Assembly: GCF_001602375.1 (NCBI RefSeq)
Contig: NZ_BCNY01000014.1
Coordinates: 62,001-126,000, forward strand
Length of the DNA: 64,000 nucleotides
From: Methanoculleus horonobensis
Lineage (GTDB): Archaea > Halobacteriota > Methanomicrobia > Methanomicrobiales > Methanoculleaceae
Direction of reading: 5' to 3'
A program made the translations under genes and the position numbers. Positions 62,694 through 64,000 of this stretch are shown here, one piece after another. The notes below the pieces were generated by a model. That model was given only the letters and a program-made list of their open reading frames with translations. It was not told the DNA's origin and ran no database searches. The stretch's first letter is position 1; each line of letters begins with the position of its first letter.

Positions 62694-63893
62694 CTATTCT
62701 TGTGGGTCAATCTCCGTATAGACAACGTCTCTCTCAAGGTGTCTCATCTCGGTTATCCACCATCCCATGATCAGATCCCAGGAAAAATTTTCCATTACGT
62801 ATGCCTGAGCGTTCTTCCCCACGGTCTCGCGGATAACTTTATCGCTGAGTAATAAACCGATCTTTTCGGTTAATTCCTGCCGATCGCCGGGCTTGATCAG
62901 GAACCCGGTCGACCCGTCATGGATAATCTCTTCGGTTCCGCCGACATCGGTCGCAATAACCGCACAGCCGGCAGCACAGGCTTCAAGAACTGACGTCGGT
63001 AGCCCCTCCGAATAAGAGGGGTTCACAAAAATATCAGTGCTCTTCAGGATGCCCGGGACATTTTCCGGACGCAGTTCCCCAAAAAACGTAATATTCGAGA
63101 TGTGCCCGCGATGAGCAAGCGCTTCAAGTTCACTTCTATAAGACCCGTCTCCAACAATAAGCAACTGCACATCTCCTTGTATCCCCGGGAAGACAGAAAG
63201 TAAATCCTGCACTCCTTTCGCATAGATCAGCCGTCCGATATAGGTAATAACGATGCTTCCAGGCCTTTTTATCTCTGTATCGGGTTCTGCATCCTGAAAT
63301 GAAGAGATATCGATGCCATTATGCATGGTCTTCGCTTTCTTCGCACCCAGATGTCTTAAGAAATCGGTGGCAGCAGTTGATACACCAAAGTTTATTGCAG
63401 CCTTTCTCACCAGGAGGGAGCCGACGGAATGATCGTAAAGATTCGCGATGAGAGATATCCAGGAGTTGTTTGAAACCGTATGTTGTGATCCGTGTTCAAG
63501 GTGGATAAGAGGGATTGCATGCCACCGTGAAAGTAGCCATCCTATGAAACATATGGGGTAGAATCGGGTGTTGGTGATGATGCAGTGGTAATCATTCTTC
63601 GCAAGGTTCAACAACGAGACAGTATTTCTGTAACTGATCTTGGGTACCGGAAAATTTCCCTGTACCAGATCCCAGGAAGAGAGCCGGTAAACGTTGACGC
63701 CGTCAAGAGTCTCATATGGAGCCGCGTTACCGCCGTTGCATGTCAATATATCTACGATATAGCCGGAATCCGTAAGTTTCTGTGCTAACTCACGGATTAT
63801 CTTTATATATCCGCCAACAACAGGGACATAAACGCCTGCAAGTATGAGAATACGACCCTGTCCTGTAAGATTGGCGTCTGTTTCCCTTCCCAT
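62694..63893 (-). CDS. Glycosyltransferase, GT4 family
   Basis: 399 residues, GT-B fold. ILAGVYVPVVGGYIKIIREL opens the acceptor domain; IVITYIGRLIYAKGVQDLL and the E-x7-E element in SYSEGLPTSVLEACAAGCAV define the donor domain, with DVGGTEEIIHDG. The ATG at 63893 follows GGGGAGGAGGG. AT-rich relative to region 1. Confidence 0.92.
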   Translation of the reverse strand: MGRETDANLTGQGRILILAGVYVPVVGGYIKIIRELAQKLTDSGYIVDILTCNGGNAAPYETLDGVNVYRLSSWDLVQGNFPVPKISYRNTVSLLNLAKNDYHCIITNTRFYPICFIGWLLSRWHAIPLIHLEHGSQHTVSNNSWISLIANLYDHSVGSLLVRKAAINFGVSTAATDFLRHLGAKKAKTMHNGIDISSFQDAEPDTEIKRPGSIVITYIGRLIYAKGVQDLLSVFPGIQGDVQLLIVGDGSYRSELEALAHRGHISNITFFGELRPENVPGILKSTDIFVNPSYSEGLPTSVLEACAAGCAVIATDVGGTEEIIHDGSTGFLIKPGDRQELTEKIGLLLSDKVIRETVGKNAQAYVMENFSWDLIMGWWITEMRHLERDVVYTEIDPQE

Positions 63894-64000
63894 CTGACCC
63901 TCCTCCCCGTAAAGCCGGACCCTCGTACGCCTTTATGAGAGGGTCACTTCAACCGGCTCACTGCCGCACCGCCATATCGCCATTTTAATATAAATTTTTC
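63894..64000 (-). promoter_or_regulatory. Upstream region of the last glycosyltransferase
   Basis: 107 bases to the window edge. AAATTTATATT (minus strand, about 63988-63998) and CTCATAAAGG (about 63934-63943) are TATA candidates. The minus strand also carries ATGGCGATAT, the motif that ends the interspersed repeats elsewhere. Confidence 0.4.

Overview
The window looks like a chromosomal segment of a GC-rich methanogenic archaeon, most probably a Methanomicrobiales member close to Methanoculleus (taxon inferred). Support: a methenyl-H4MPT cyclohydrolase, an Orc1/Cdc6 replication protein, archaeal-type TrpRS and PheST, a fused-repeat tRNA-splicing endonuclease, NifB, PGF-CTERM surface proteins, archaeal TATA boxes with several leaderless starts, and GGAGG/GGTGA ribosome sites.

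Region 1 (1-24.6 kb) is mostly housekeeping: a 3-isopropylmalate dehydrogenase-family end, endonuclease IV, two secreted beta-propeller proteins, endA, the trpS-pheS-pheT run, hisF (tail-to-tail overlap with pheT), an S-adenosylhomocysteinase-family enzyme, a molybdate/tungstate ABC transporter operon, an OGG1-type glycosylase, NifB, a methyltransferase/ATP-grasp fusion, twin 58-residue CxxC-x17-CxxC zinc proteins, an ABC-2 exporter, a small SET protein and a molbindin. Molybdenum handling recurs: transporter, NifB, molbindin.

Region 2 (24.7-29.1 kb) is accessory: a RelB/RelE-type toxin-antitoxin operon between 42-43 bp direct repeats, a proline-iminopeptidase-like hydrolase, a decayed PGF-CTERM gene end, an AlbA/ATPase/winged-helix regulator and tRNA-Val. 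Region 3 (29.1-32 kb) holds mch, orc1/cdc6 and a zinc-ribbon protein.

Region 4 (32-64 kb) is a large cell-surface locus. Four paralogous right-handed beta-helix proteins, one with two CARDB domains and a dockerin tail, accompany a flippase, a polytopic membrane protein, glycosyltransferases and CapA. Next come rmlA-rmlC-rmlB without rmlD, then a lower-GC block (about 54-64 kb) with a FemAB-like transferase, a SAF-domain dehydrogenase, a second flippase, three more glycosyltransferases and an ATP-grasp ligase. The simplest reading is that nucleotide sugars are made, assembled on lipid carriers, flipped outward, possibly decorated with amino acids, and that the beta-helix proteins bind or process the product at the surface. 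That last step is inference.

Intergenic DNA around 11.6-11.9, 28.6-29.0 and 45.8-46.4 kb carries arrays of short hairpins with three-base loops and a C-rich repeat, which no gene explains.
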